NCBI RefSeq assembly: GCF_013377015.1 | Contig: NZ_JACABA010000001.1 | Location: 579,554-643,553, forward strand | From: Rhodopseudomonas sp. | GTDB lineage: Bacteria; Pseudomonadota; Alphaproteobacteria; Rhizobiales; Xanthobacteraceae | DNA length: 64,000 nucleotides | Direction of reading: 5' to 3' | Part shown: piece by piece, positions 1-8,333 of the stretch | How the letters are laid out: every line of letters starts with the position of its first letter | Position numbering within the stretch: position 1 is the first letter of the stretch | The notes under the pieces: model-generated | Database searches by the model: none | What the model saw: the letters and a program-made list of their open reading frames with translations, nothing else | Told to the model about the DNA's origin: nothing | Position numbers and translations under genes: made by a program

Positions 1-293
1 GGATAGAGCTCGCGGCGATATTCCGCGGGCGCTTCGGCATCGGCTCCGCAGCCTTCATAGGCGTCGAGTTGTGCCAGCAGTTCGCGCGGCCGATGCAGAC
101 GGAACAATTCGCCGAATACCAAGTCGGCGGCATTGTCCGATGGCGTGAGCCCGGGATAGTGCCGCACCAGATAAAGCCGGCCACGCACCGTGGCCGCGCC
201 GAGAAAATCCGCTTGCGCTGACAGCAGCCGCGACATCGGATGGTCGAAGCCGCGCATCAAGGTGCCGTAGACAAACAATCGGTCCTGCATCAT
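1..293 (-). CDS. gamma-glutamylcyclotransferase-like (AIG2/GGCT) protein, 3' end cut by window edge
   Basis: The reading frame enters the window edge, so only the N-terminal 97 residues are visible. They carry the family signature F-V-Y-G-T-L-M-R-G close to the N-terminus, followed by a G-R-L-Y-L-V-x-x-Y-P-G-L stretch, both typical of the small beta-barrel GGCT/AIG2 fold that cyclises gamma-glutamyl amines. Two ATG codons stand in tandem at 293 and 290 and either could be used; no strong Shine-Dalgarno site distinguishes them. The catalytic glutamate, if present, should lie in the G-E-L-F region (about residue 75). The substrate cannot be deduced from the sequence. Confidence 0.8.
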   Translation of the reverse strand, partial: MMQDRLFVYGTLMRGFDHPMSRLLSAQADFLGAATVRGRLYLVRHYPGLTPSDNAADLVFGELFRLHRPRELLAQLDAYEGCGADAEAPAEYRRELY

Positions 294-373
294 GTGCCGC
301 CGCGTGATGGAACCCGGTCGTCTTATACCAGAGTCCGATTCAATGATGTGGAATCACCTCGCCGCGGGTCCTT

Positions 374-481
374 CTTCACCTCTCCCATAGGGAGAGGTCG
401 GCGCGTAGCGCCGGGTGAGGGGCTGCGGCCCATCGATAGGCATTACCCCCTCACCCCAACCCTCTCCCCATGGGAGAGGGA
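374..481. repeat. palindromic intergenic repeat, family C (copy 1)
   Basis: About 108 bases whose two ends are inverted: a CTCTCCC-x-GGGAGAGG hairpin and a GGTGAGGGG segment at the left are mirrored by CCCCTCACCCC and CTCTCCCC-x-GGGAGAGGG at the right. It lies between the transglutaminase-like gene and the gene at the window edge. A related copy is at 55614-55804 and a fragment at 4091-4120. Confidence 0.8.
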
Positions 482-526
482 GCGCGTTTCCGATGCCGCG
501 CTGCTTCGACTCGACTTGATCAGAAT

Positions 527-1459
527 CTAACTGAACCGCAGGTTGTCATTCCGCGGCGGGTCGACCGGGTCGCCGGCCGACACCACACTGATGCTGACAT
601 CCATGCCGAGAAATTCGTCGGCGCCGCCGATATAGGTGCCGTGCAGCGGGATCGCCTGCTGCGGATCGCGCGCCACCGCGACGCGCACCAGATCGCGGCT
701 GCCGACGATGCCGTTGGTCGGATCGAATTCGATCCAGCCGGCGGCCGGCAGATAGACCTGCACCCAGGCATGGGTCGAGCCGCCGCCGACATAGCCGTGG
801 GCGCGGTCGCCGTGCACGAACAGATAGCCGGAGACGAACCGTGCGGCGATGCCGAGCCGCCGCAGCGCCTCGATCATCAACAGCGCAAAGTCGCGGCAAG
901 TGCCGGTGCCGCTCTGCAGCGTGTCGAGCGGATGCTGGGTGCCGTGGGCGTGGCGCTTGCGATAGGCGAAGCCGGCGCGGATGCCATGGGTCATGCCGGC
1001 AAGGATATTGAAGGTCGGGGTCGGCCCCTCGGCGTCGAGAAAGCCGCGCGCCCAGAACGACAGCTCGCCGTCGGGGTCGCCATATTGCGGGGTGATGAAG
1101 TGCACGAGGTCGGGGAACTCCTCGTCCTCATAGAGGAACGGGTAGAAATAGGCGCGGTCCTGCGGCGTCAGCGCGAATTCCTCGGTCGGGTTGTGCTCCA
1201 CCGTCGCGGTCGAACTGAAGGTCAGCGTGGTGGCGCGCTCGTCAAAGGTGGCGATCGCCACCGAGTTGCCGAACACGTCATGAATCCAGCGCAGCGACAT
1301 CGGCTCCGGCGAAATCTCCAGCTGACCGGCCAGCATCCGCAGATCGTGACCGTCGCGCGGCCGCAGCATCACCCGGTGCTCGCCGAAGGCGACCGGGCGG
1401 GCATAGCGATATTCGGTGGTGTGATGGATCGTCAGCAGCGGCATCGGCGAGGCATTCAT
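527..1459 (-). CDS. transglutaminase-like cysteine peptidase family protein
   Basis: 310 residues. The N-terminal part (about 6-90) is the beta-sandwich domain of bacterial transglutaminase-like proteins (H-x-T-x-Y-x-Y-x-x-P-V-x-x-x-x-H-x-x-x-L-R-P). The catalytic core follows with a complete papain-like triad: C188 in G-T-G-T-C-R-D, H230 in S-T-H-A-W and D246 in F-D-P-T-N. No signal peptide, so cytoplasmic. Such proteins often occur with alpha-E and circularly permuted ATP-grasp partners in rhizobia; none is next door here. It is divergent from the N-formylglutamate amidohydrolase with 89 bp between them. The substrate is unknown; peptidase or amide-bond chemistry is inferred. Confidence 0.88.
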   Translation of the reverse strand: MNASPMPLLTIHHTTEYRYARPVAFGEHRVMLRPRDGHDLRMLAGQLEISPEPMSLRWIHDVFGNSVAIATFDERATTLTFSSTATVEHNPTEEFALTPQDRAYFYPFLYEDEEFPDLVHFITPQYGDPDGELSFWARGFLDAEGPTPTFNILAGMTHGIRAGFAYRKRHAHGTQHPLDTLQSGTGTCRDFALLMIEALRRLGIAARFVSGYLFVHGDRAHGYVGGGSTHAWVQVYLPAAGWIEFDPTNGIVGSRDLVRVAVARDPQQAIPLHGTYIGGADEFLGMDVSISVVSAGDPVDPPRNDNLRFS

Positions 1460-1548
1460 ATCGAGTATTCATGGCGTGACTTTGCGCGCTCACATCTATA
1501 CCGATGCCTGCTCGATTGTGATGCTGTTTCGATAGGCACGGGCAGGAC

Positions 1549-2355
1549 ATGAACGCAGCGGGTGAACAACGACGACTCCTCGGAACCCTGGAGGTTCCTG
1601 TCATCGAGAGGAATTCCGCGGGCCGCTCGCCGTTCCTGCTGACCTGCGATCACTACGGCCGCCAGATTCCGCCGGAACTCGGCGATCTCGGGCTGCCGGC
1701 CAGCGAGCTTGTCCGCCACATCGCCTGGGATGTCGGCATTGCCGGCGTCGCCGAGCGATTGTCGGACATGTTGGGCGCGCAGCTGATCGCGCAGCGGTTT
1801 TCTCGGCTGGTGATCGACTGCAACCGGCCGCCGCAGGCGGCGAGCTCGATTCCGCTGCTCAGCGAGGCCACCGCGATTCCCGGCAATCAGAAGCTGACGC
1901 CGGCGGCGGCCGACGAGCGACGCCAGCGAATTTTCGATCCCTATCACCAGCGCATCGCGCAGGTGATCGACCAGCGGCTCGCCAAAGCCAAGCCGACGAT
2001 CCTGCTGGCATTGCATTCGTTCACGCCGGTCTATCATGGCGTGGCGCGGCCGTGGCATATCGGCACGCTGTACAACCGCGACACCGTGCTGCCGCCGCTG
2101 CTGCTGGAAGCGTTGCGTAGCGAAGCCGGCCTGGTGGTCGGCGACAACGAGCCCTATGCGGTCGACGATGCCACCGACTACACGATCCCGGTGCATGGCG
2201 AGCAGCGCGGGCTGATCAATTCCGGCCTCGAGATCCGGCAGGACCAGATCGAGACCGAGGCGGGCCAGATCGCATGGGCGGAGCGGCTGGCGAAAGCGCT
2301 GCGCGCGATCGAACAATCATTGCGTGCGCAGGCGCTGCTGCCTGCTTCGGCCTGA
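1549..2355 (+). CDS. N-formylglutamate amidohydrolase family protein
   Basis: 268 residues matching the N-formylglutamate amidohydrolase family. The N-terminal S-P-F-L-L-T-C-D-H-Y-G motif holds the metal-binding residues. Later H-S-F-T-P and W-H-I-G-x-L-Y-N-R-D segments are characteristic, as is the downstream V-H-G-E near residue 220. HutG converts N-formylglutamate to glutamate and formate in histidine catabolism, but no hut genes are nearby, so the physiological substrate is uncertain. The frame ends one base before the convergent LysE gene, leaving no room for a terminator between them. Confidence 0.85.
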   Translation: MNAAGEQRRLLGTLEVPVIERNSAGRSPFLLTCDHYGRQIPPELGDLGLPASELVRHIAWDVGIAGVAERLSDMLGAQLIAQRFSRLVIDCNRPPQAASSIPLLSEATAIPGNQKLTPAAADERRQRIFDPYHQRIAQVIDQRLAKAKPTILLALHSFTPVYHGVARPWHIGTLYNRDTVLPPLLLEALRSEAGLVVGDNEPYAVDDATDYTIPVHGEQRGLINSGLEIRQDQIETEAGQIAWAERLAKALRAIEQSLRAQALLPASA

Positions 2356-2356
2356 C

Positions 2357-2974
2357 CTACCGCGCCCGCGACAACGCCAGCCAGATGCCGCCGCCGATCA
2401 TGAAGCCGCCGGAGATCCGCGACAGCAGCCGCGTCCGCCGCGCCGAGAAGAACTGGCGCGCCCGGCCGGCGAGCAACGCATAGACCGCGTCGGTGACGAC
2501 GACCGTGGCCATGAAGGTGACGCCGAGCAGCGCCACCTGCGGGACATGATCGCGGTTCATGTCGACGAACTGCGGAATGAAGGCGCCGAAGAACACCATC
2601 ACCTTCGGGTTGCTGAGCAGCACCAACAGGCCTTGCAGGAAGAATCCGCCGCGCGGCGGCGGCGGCGGCGTATCGTCGGCCAGCGCATGCACCGGCGCCC
2701 GGATCAGGGCGATGCCGAGCCAGACCAGATAGGCGGCGCCGGCAAAGCGGACCCAATCGAACCAGTAGCCCATCGTCGCCATCAGCGTGGTCAGCCCGAC
2801 CGCGACCAGCGCGATCACGATGCCGAGCCCGAGCTGGGCGCCTGCGATGTTGGTCAGCGCCGCGCGGGTGCCGTAGCGCAGGCCATTGGCGATCACCAGG
2901 GTCACCACTGGCCCGGGCAGCAGCGCCAACACGATGCAGGCGGCGACATAGGTGAGATAGAGCTGGAGCGACAT
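2357..2974 (-). CDS. LysE/RhtB-family amino-acid exporter
   Basis: 205 residues, almost entirely hydrophobic, with about six membrane segments and the family's conserved start: L-x-x-Y-x-x-A-C-I-V-L-A-L-L-P-G-P followed by an N-G-x-R-Y-G-x-R-A-A cytoplasmic loop. These inner-membrane proteins export amino acids such as lysine, homoserine or threonine using the proton gradient. Substrate cannot be assigned from sequence. It stands alone on its strand, tail to tail with the preceding amidohydrolase gene. Confidence 0.88.
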   Translation of the reverse strand: MSLQLYLTYVAACIVLALLPGPVVTLVIANGLRYGTRAALTNIAGAQLGLGIVIALVAVGLTTLMATMGYWFDWVRFAGAAYLVWLGIALIRAPVHALADDTPPPPPRGGFFLQGLLVLLSNPKVMVFFGAFIPQFVDMNRDHVPQVALLGVTFMATVVVTDAVYALLAGRARQFFSARRTRLLSRISGGFMIGGGIWLALSRAR

Positions 2975-3031
2975 CAGGGGGCTCGTTTGCGGTCGACGGG
3001 CGCGCTTTATGCACGACCGCGAGAGCCGCGA

Positions 3032-3820
3032 CTACCCCGCAGCGGTCGGTACCGGCGCGACCAGATGGCGGTACAGATGCCAGGTGGCGTGGCCGAGCAC
3101 CGGCAGCGTCACCACCAGGCCGATGAAATAGGGCAGCGCCGAGACGATCAGCAGCACCACGATGACGGCGGCCCAGCCGATCATCGGCGCCGGGCTGGTC
3201 ACCACCGCGCGCACGCTGGTGATCATCGCGGTGACGAAATCGACATCGCGATCGAGCAGCAGCGGGAACGACACCACCGTCAGCGAGAACAGCACCAGCG
3301 ACAGCGCGGCGCCGACCACATTGCCGATCGCCAGGAACAACAGCCCCTCATTGGTGGTCAGCACCACGGTGAGGAATTCGCGCAAGGAGCCGAACGAGGC
3401 GTTCAACCCGAGCAGCAGCGCGATCAGCAGCCGGACCTGATACATCCAGATGATGAAGACGAACAGCGTGACGAACGCCATCCAGCCGAGTTCGCTGCGG
3501 CTGCGGATCATCGCCCAGATCCCCCGCAGCGACGGCTTCTGCCCGACCTCGCGCTGCCGGCTGACTTCATACAGACCAATGGCGACGAACGGGCCGATCA
3601 GCGCAAAGCCGGCGGCCAGCGGATAGGCCAGATAGACCATGCCGAAAGCGGTGAGCGACAGCACGATCACCATGCCGCCGACGGCGTAGATCGCGCCGAA
3701 CGCCAGACCGAACCACGGCGCGGCCTGGAAATCGCGCAGGCCCTGGCTCAGCGCGTCGGCGATATCGGCCGCCTTGATGCGCCGCACCACGGGGTCGCTT
3801 GTTCCGGAGATCGAGGTCAT
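3032..3820 (-). CDS. DUF2189 integral membrane protein
   Basis: 262 residues from the ATG at 3820. An in-frame ATG at 3826 also exists, but it abuts the Shine-Dalgarno AGGGAGG directly, whereas 3820 has a six-base spacer. The N-terminus (R-R-I-x-x-x-D-I-x-x-A-L-x-x-G-L-R-D-F) and the following pairs of hydrophobic helices match the uncharacterised DUF2189 family (six or so predicted membrane segments). The function of the family is not known. Upstream lies palindromic repeat A1. Confidence 0.8.
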   Translation of the reverse strand: MTSISGTSDPVVRRIKAADIADALSQGLRDFQAAPWFGLAFGAIYAVGGMVIVLSLTAFGMVYLAYPLAAGFALIGPFVAIGLYEVSRQREVGQKPSLRGIWAMIRSRSELGWMAFVTLFVFIIWMYQVRLLIALLLGLNASFGSLREFLTVVLTTNEGLLFLAIGNVVGAALSLVLFSLTVVSFPLLLDRDVDFVTAMITSVRAVVTSPAPMIGWAAVIVVLLIVSALPYFIGLVVTLPVLGHATWHLYRHLVAPVPTAAG

Positions 3821-3912
3821 CGACATCCTCCCTGATATTATTATTTGTTGGCGGCCATTGTTGGCCGCGCCGCCGGGCGCGTCAATCGATCAGTTACGGC
3901 GAAATCGTCTTT

Positions 3913-4028
3913 GTCATTCAGGGGCGCGAGCAGCTTCGCTGCGAGCGAACCCGGAATCTCGCTCTGCGCTCTGCTTTGCCGCAAGATTCCGGGTTCGCTC
4001 GCCCTGCGGGCTCGCGCCCCGGAATGAC
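3913..4028. repeat. palindromic intergenic repeat, family A (copy 1)
   Basis: A 116-base element bounded by GTCATTC-x-GGGGCGCGAG and its inverse CTCGCGCCCCGGAATGAC, with inner inverted arms GAACCCGGAATCT and AGATTCCGGGTTCGCTCG. Six copies are in this window (3913, 6745, 9045, 19579, 44621, 49885). This one lies between two leftward genes. Confidence 0.88.
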
Positions 4029-4090
4029 CGAGTGAGAGGTAGGAGCGCTGAAAGGAAATTTTGGCGATGAGCAGCCGCAACGGCGGCGCG

Positions 4091-4120
4091 CTCCCTCGCC
4101 CCGCTTGCGGGGAGAGGTGA
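4091..4120. repeat. hairpin fragment related to repeat family C
   Basis: CTCCCTCGCCCCGC, a short loop, then GCGGGGAGAGGTG. The arms CCCCGC/GCGGGG pair exactly and the flanks match one end of the family C repeats. It sits 14 bases past the stop of the YqeY gene and may serve as its terminator, although no T-run follows. Confidence 0.5.
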
Positions 4121-4134
4121 AGAGAAGCGCCCGC

Positions 4135-4593
4135 TCAGCTCGTCAGCGCCGCCTTGACCAAGCCGCTGGCCTTGCCGAAATCCATTTGGCCGGCGTATTT
4201 CGCCTTCAGCGCGGCGATCACCTTGCCCATGTCCTTGATGCCGACGGCGCCGGATTCCGCGATGGTCGCGGCGATCGTGGCCTTGACCTCGTCCTCCGAC
4301 ATCTGGCTCGGCAGATAGGACTGGATGATGGCGATCTCGGCGCGCTCCTGATCGGCGAGTTCGGCGCGACCGCCCTTGTCGTAGAGTTCGACCGATTCCT
4401 GGCGCTGCTTGATCATCTTCTGGAACACGCCGAGCAGGTCGCCGTCGCTGAGCGGCGGCTTGCCCTGCCCACGCGCCTCAATGTCGGCGTTCTTGATGGT
4501 CGAATTCACCATCCGCAGCGTCGACAGCTTGCGCTCGTCCTTGGCCCGCATCGCGTCCTTGACCGCGTTGTTGATATTTTCGCGCAACATCAT
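4135..4593 (-). CDS. GatB/YqeY domain-containing protein
   Basis: 152 residues matching the complete stand-alone YqeY family: N-terminal helical part (L-R-x-x-I-x-x-x-x-K-x-A-M-R-A-K-D-x-x-x-L-S-T-L-R), then a three-helix part with Y-L-P-x-Q-M-S and G-A-x-G-x-x-D-M-G-K-V near residue 120. It resembles the tail domain of GatB, the tRNA-dependent amidotransferase subunit, which contacts tRNA. A role in tRNA handling is family-based inference. Two ATGs stand in tandem (4593, 4590); AGGAG is three and six bases upstream of them respectively, so 4590 may be the true start. Confidence 0.88.
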   Translation of the reverse strand: MMLRENINNAVKDAMRAKDERKLSTLRMVNSTIKNADIEARGQGKPPLSDGDLLGVFQKMIKQRQESVELYDKGGRAELADQERAEIAIIQSYLPSQMSEDEVKATIAATIAESGAVGIKDMGKVIAALKAKYAGQMDFGKASGLVKAALTS

Positions 4594-4665
4594 TGGCTCC
4601 TGTCGCGACGCGTCGCGCCGCCTGTTCGTCGGGCTGATTTAGGCCGTTCGGACGCGCGAAACAAC

Positions 4666-5367
4666 TCAGTTCGCCAGCCAGCCCAGCAGCGCGGCGGTCA
4701 CCGCTTCCGGCCGCTCGATCTGCGACAGGTGCCCACACTCCGGAATGATCACCAGTCTGGCGCCCGGGATCCCGTCCGCGATCTCGACCGAGAGCGCGTT
4801 CGACAGCGTGTTGTCCTGATCGCCGCTCAGCACCAGCGTCGGGCAGGTGATCTGCGCCAGCGTCGGCCGCGAATCCGCCCGCCCGATGATCGCGATCAGC
4901 TGCCGCACGAAGGCGTCGGGGCCGATATCGTCGGCCATCTCGTAGATCACCCGGCGCAATTCGGGGTCTTCGGCGCGCGAGGGATGCAGGAAGCCGGGAA
5001 TCATCGTAGCGATCCCGGCGTTGTAGCCGCCGGCCTCGATCCGCTCGATCATGCCGCGGCGGCGCTCCTTTGCCGCGTCGTCGTCGGGCCGCGCCTGGGT
5101 GTTGAGCAGGGCCAGTTTCGCCACTCGCTCCGGCGCCTGCCGCATGATCTCGAAGGCGATGTAGCCGCCCATCGAATGGCCGGCCAGCGCGAAGCGCGGC
5201 GGCGCCTCGGCCAGAATCCGACGCGCGATCGCGCCAATCGAATCGTCGCGGATGTGATTGGCGACCGTCACCGGGCCGTGGCGCCACAGCGCCGGGAGCA
5301 GCGGCGCATAGATCCGCGGCGAGCCGCCGAGCCCCGGAACCAGTAGAATCGGCATCGAATTGTCCAT
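4666..5367 (-). CDS. alpha/beta hydrolase
   Basis: 233 residues from the ATG at 5367, chosen because GGAGGGGGA lies just upstream with ideal spacing; the frame stays open further upstream but without such a site. The fold markers are the L-V-P-G-L-G-G oxyanion strand, the nucleophile elbow G-H-S-M-G-G and a C-terminal E-C-G-H-L-S-Q-I-E-x-P-E that provides the histidine. A cap region lies between. Soluble; substrate unknown. It is followed on the same strand by yqeY and is divergent from carA. Confidence 0.85.
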   Translation of the reverse strand: MDNSMPILLVPGLGGSPRIYAPLLPALWRHGPVTVANHIRDDSIGAIARRILAEAPPRFALAGHSMGGYIAFEIMRQAPERVAKLALLNTQARPDDDAAKERRRGMIERIEAGGYNAGIATMIPGFLHPSRAEDPELRRVIYEMADDIGPDAFVRQLIAIIGRADSRPTLAQITCPTLVLSGDQDNTLSNALSVEIADGIPGARLVIIPECGHLSQIERPEAVTAALLGWLAN

Positions 5368-5479
5368 GGATTCCCCCTCCGCGGCGGCAAATTCGCCGTC
5401 CGGCGCGGCGCCGACCCTAGTTGCTGGGCGGAACCTGTCAAATAGCGACAAAACTCCGGGGAACCGACGGTTTCCGGCT

Positions 5480-5508
5480 TTGACGGCGGCGGATACGACG
5501 ACTATGTA
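5480..5508 (+). promoter_or_regulatory. candidate sigma-70 promoter for carA
   Basis: TTGACG at 5480-5485 and TATGTA at 5503-5508 are separated by exactly 17 bases. Transcription would begin around 5514-5516, at or next to the carA ATG at 5517. No Shine-Dalgarno site precedes that ATG, which fits a leaderless messenger. Confidence 0.45.
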
Positions 5509-5516
5509 ATGCGCTC

Positions 5517-6707
5517 ATGACGACCTCAGAAACCAATCCAGCCTGGCCGGACCTCAAGCCGACCGCGCTCCTCGTGCTTGCCGATGGCACCGTGTTCGAA
5601 GGCTTCGGCCTCGGCGCGGAGGGCCACGCCGTCGGCGAAGTCTGTTTCAACACCGCGATGACCGGGTACGAGGAAATCCTCACTGACCCATCCTATGCCG
5701 GGCAGCTAATCACCTTCACCTTCCCGCATATCGGCAATGTCGGCACCAATGACGAGGACATCGAGACGGTCAACATGGCGGCGACGCCAAGCGCGCGCGG
5801 GGTAATTCTGCGCGCCGCGATCACCGATCCGTCGAATTACCGCTCGTCGCGCCATCTCGACGCCTGGCTGAAGGCACGCGGCATCATCGGCCTGTCCGGC
5901 ATCGACACCCGCGCGCTGACCGCGCTGATCCGCAGCAAGGGCATGCCCAACGCGGTGATCGCGCATGCCGAAAACGGCGTGTTCGACCTGCACGCGCTGA
6001 AGGAAGAAGCCCGCGAATGGCCCGGCCTCGAGGGCATGGACCTGGTGCCGATGGTCACCTCCGGCCAGCGCTTTGACTGGGACGAGACGCCGTGGGTCTG
6101 GGAAACCGGGTTCGGCCGCCAGACCGCGCCGGAATTCAACGTCGTCGCCATCGATTACGGCATCAAGCGCAACATCCTGCGGCTGTTGGCCGGCGAAGGC
6201 TGCAAGATCACGGTGGTGCCGGCCACCACCTCGTCGGACGACATTCTGGCGATGAAGCCGGACGGCGTGTTCCTGTCGAACGGCCCCGGCGATCCCGCCG
6301 CGACCGGCAAATATGCGGTGCCGGTGATCAAGGATGTGATCGCCTCCGGCGTGCCGACCTTCGGCATCTGCCTCGGCCACCAGATGCTGGGCCTCGCGCT
6401 CGGCGGCCGGACCGTGAAGATGCATCAGGGCCATCACGGCGCCAACCATCCGGTCAAGGACCTCACCACCGGCAAAGTCGAGATCACCTCGATGAACCAC
6501 GGTTTCGCGGTCGACAAGGACTCGCTGCCCGCCAATGTGCAGCAGACCCACGTCTCGCTGTTCGACGACAGCAATTGCGGTATCGCGCTGGCCGACAGAC
6601 CGGTGTTCTCGGTGCAGTACCACCCCGAAGCCTCGCCCGGCCCGCGCGACTCGCACTATCTGTTCCGCCGCTTCACCGATTTGATGCGGGCGAACAAGGG
6701 CGCGTAA
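5517..6707 (+). CDS. carA: carbamoyl-phosphate synthase small (glutaminase) subunit
   Basis: 396 residues, full length. The N-terminal CarA domain ([11 protein letters not shown] ... [16 protein letters not shown]) is followed by a class I glutamine amidotransferase domain with the nucleophile C285 in F-G-I-C-L-G-H-Q and the His/Glu pair in Q-Y-H-P-E-A. It hydrolyses glutamine and channels ammonia to CarB for carbamoyl phosphate used in arginine and pyrimidine synthesis. carB is not adjacent on its 3' side, where repeat A2 and a thioesterase gene follow. Confidence 0.97.
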   Translation: MTTSETNPAWPDLKPTALLVLADGTVFEGFGLGAEGHAVGEVCFNTAMTGYEEILTDPSYAGQLITFTFPHIGNVGTNDEDIETVNMAATPSARGVILRAAITDPSNYRSSRHLDAWLKARGIIGLSGIDTRALTALIRSKGMPNAVIAHAENGVFDLHALKEEAREWPGLEGMDLVPMVTSGQRFDWDETPWVWETGFGRQTAPEFNVVAIDYGIKRNILRLLAGEGCKITVVPATTSSDDILAMKPDGVFLSNGPGDPAATGKYAVPVIKDVIASGVPTFGICLGHQMLGLALGGRTVKMHQGHHGANHPVKDLTTGKVEITSMNHGFAVDKDSLPANVQQTHVSLFDDSNCGIALADRPVFSVQYHPEASPGPRDSHYLFRRFTDLMRANKGA

Positions 6708-6744
6708 GCATCGTTCTGCGCGCTACGCCCTTCACAATGAAACC

Positions 6745-6866
6745 GTCATTCCGGGGCGTGCGCAGCGCAAGCTGCGCGCGAACCCGGAATCTTGCGACAC
6801 TCGCATGCCCTGCCTTGTGGGGAGATTCCGGGTTCGCTCGCCTGCCGGCTCGCGCCCCGGAATGAC
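6745..6866. repeat. palindromic intergenic repeat, family A (copy 2)
   Basis: About 122 bases with the family A ends and inner arms (GAACCCGGAATCT / AGATTCCGGGTTCGCTCG). It lies downstream of carA, before the thioesterase gene on the same strand. The rest of the 6708-7007 gap holds only the palindrome at 6966-6983. Confidence 0.85.
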
Positions 6867-6965
6867 GGCGCAATGCAGTGCTCGCTTCCGTGGATGGCCG
6901 CGACACGCCTAGCCATGACGCGGAAACGCCGCAGCAAAATGGCTGGCGTTATTCGCCGTCGATTG

Positions 6966-6983
6966 ATATGATGTCCATCATAT
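6966..6983. promoter_or_regulatory. perfect 18-bp palindrome upstream of thioesterase gene, candidate operator
   Basis: ATATGATG-TC-CATCATAT is a perfect inverted repeat with eight-base arms, 24 bases before the ATG of the thioesterase gene and in a locally AT-rich stretch. Its size and position suit a MarR-, GntR- or TetR-type repressor dimer. No regulator gene is adjacent. Confidence 0.5.
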
Positions 6984-7007
6984 TAACGCCCCCCGGAGCA
7001 CGCACCC

Positions 7008-7517
7008 ATGGACGACCGCCCCTCGCCTGCCATCGAATATGGCGTCACCCCGACTCACGTGATGGCGGCGATGCCGGGCCTCGACTTCGTCCGCGCGATC
7101 TTCGACGGCAAGCTGCCGGCGCCGCCGATCATGCAGACCGTCGAGCCGTTCGACACCAGCGCCGAGCCCGGCGTGGTGGTGATGCACTCGGTTCCCGGGT
7201 TCCGGCACTACAATCCGATCGGCTCGGTGCATGGCGGCTATGCCGCCACCTTGCTGGATTCGGCGATGGGGCTGGCGGTGCACTCGATGCTGCCGCCGGG
7301 CCAGGGCTACACCACGCTGGAATTCAAGATCAGCTTCATCAAGGGCATGACCCAGGACAGCGGCGCGGTGCGCACCGAAGGCCGGACGTTGAATGTCGGG
7401 CGCCGCACCGCCACCGCTGAAGCGCGGATCACCGACGCGAAAGGCCGGCTGCTGGCTCATGCCACCACCACATGTCTGGTATTCGAGATTCCGGGAACCA
7501 CGCAAGCGGTTCGCTGA
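7008..7517 (+). CDS. PaaI-family hotdog-fold thioesterase
   Basis: 169 residues. The hotdog fold is marked by G-S-V-H-G-G-Y-A-A-T-L-L-D-S-A-M-G (helix with the H-G-G turn and the catalytic acidic residue) and by T-L-E-F-K-I-S-F-I-K-G, the central strand. PaaI-type enzymes hydrolyse aryl- or acyl-CoA esters. An aromatic CoA substrate would fit the aromatic-acid genes elsewhere in the window, but that is inference. A palindromic candidate operator precedes the gene. Confidence 0.88.
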   Translation: MDDRPSPAIEYGVTPTHVMAAMPGLDFVRAIFDGKLPAPPIMQTVEPFDTSAEPGVVVMHSVPGFRHYNPIGSVHGGYAATLLDSAMGLAVHSMLPPGQGYTTLEFKISFIKGMTQDSGAVRTEGRTLNVGRRTATAEARITDAKGRLLAHATTTCLVFEIPGTTQAVR

Positions 7518-7556
7518 CCGATCGATGGCCGTGATCCGCCTGTCCACATCCAGGGT

Positions 7557-7659
7557 CTCATCCTGAGGAGCGCGCCGCTTCGGCGCGCGTCTCGAAGGAT
7601 GGGCGACAACATCCTCATCCTTCGAGACGCGGCGAAGACGCCGCTCCTCAGAATGAGGG
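7557..7659. repeat. palindromic intergenic repeat, family B (copy 1)
   Basis: About 103 bases bounded by CTCATCCTGAGGAGCG and CCGCTCCTCAGAATGAGG, with inner arms CGTCTCGAAGGATG and CATCCTTCGAGACG. It lies between the convergent thioesterase and dps genes. Related copies are at 32068 and 33751. Confidence 0.85.
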
Positions 7660-7687
7660 TATTGTGCTAGGTCGAGGCCGATCGACG

Positions 7688-8215
7688 CTACGCCGCGTTG
7701 TCGCCTTCCCGGCGGCTGGCCTCGAACAGGAACCAGGTGCGGCGCTCGGTCTCGTCGATGAAATTTTCCAGCAGGCCCGCGGTGGCGGCGTCCTCGAGGT
7801 CGTCGACGGTCTTGTGCGCCTTGCGCATCGCCGCGGCGACTTTCTTGTTGTCGTTCATCAGTTCGCGCAGCATCTCGCGCGGCGGCACATAGTCTTCGTT
7901 GTTATCCTGGATGGTCTGCAATTTGGCGATCTGGCCGATCGAGCGCAGCGTGGTGCCGCCGACCTTGCGGACCCGCTCCGCCAGCGCGTCGGTAGTGGCG
8001 AAGATCTGGTCGGCCTGCTCGTCGAGCAGCAGATGGTAGTCGCGGAAATGCCTGCCGCTGACATGCCAATGGAAATTCTTGGTCTTCAGATACAGCGCGA
8101 AGGCGTCGGCCAGCACCACGTTGAGGGTCGACGAGATCTTTTCGACCGCCTGCCGCGGCAGATCGGTCGGCGTATCGAGTTCGGGGGACACCTTGTCAGA
8201 CCTGGCTTTGCTCAC
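7688..8215 (-). CDS. dps: Dps-family DNA-protecting ferritin-like protein
   Basis: 175 residues from a GTG at 8215, supported by AGGAAGG six bases upstream. The four-helix ferritin fold is recognisable and the dinuclear iron site is present in N-F-H-W-H-V-S-G-x-x-F-x-x-x-H-x-L-L-D-E-Q (His, Asp and Glu ligands shared between subunits). Dps dodecamers oxidise and store iron and shield DNA in stationary phase or stress. A strong EcfG-type promoter lies upstream (8277-8301), so expression under the general stress response is likely. Confidence 0.93.
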   Translation of the reverse strand: MSKARSDKVSPELDTPTDLPRQAVEKISSTLNVVLADAFALYLKTKNFHWHVSGRHFRDYHLLLDEQADQIFATTDALAERVRKVGGTTLRSIGQIAKLQTIQDNNEDYVPPREMLRELMNDNKKVAAAMRKAHKTVDDLEDAATAGLLENFIDETERRTWFLFEASRREGDNAA

Positions 8216-8276
8216 GATGAACCTTCCTGTTAGGAACCGGACATTGACGGCATGGACACCGCCCGTCGGACCTTCT

Positions 8277-8301
8277 AACGCTCTTGTCGAAATCCGGTTC
8301 C
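8277..8301 (-). promoter_or_regulatory. EcfG (general stress sigma factor) promoter of dps
   Basis: Reading leftward, GGAAC (8301-8297) and CGTT (8280-8277) are separated by 16 bases, the exact alphaproteobacterial EcfG consensus GGAAC-N16/17-CGTT. It is 62 bases upstream of the dps start codon. Confidence 0.75.
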
Positions 8302-8333
8302 CACACCGGAACACCCATTGCCGGACCGAAATC

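Noticed and set aside
2324-3835. Long rightward frame opposite the LysE and DUF2189 genes
   Set aside because: The translation is very rich in Arg, Gln, His and Asp, the pattern of antisense to GC-rich coding; the leftward genes are clear.
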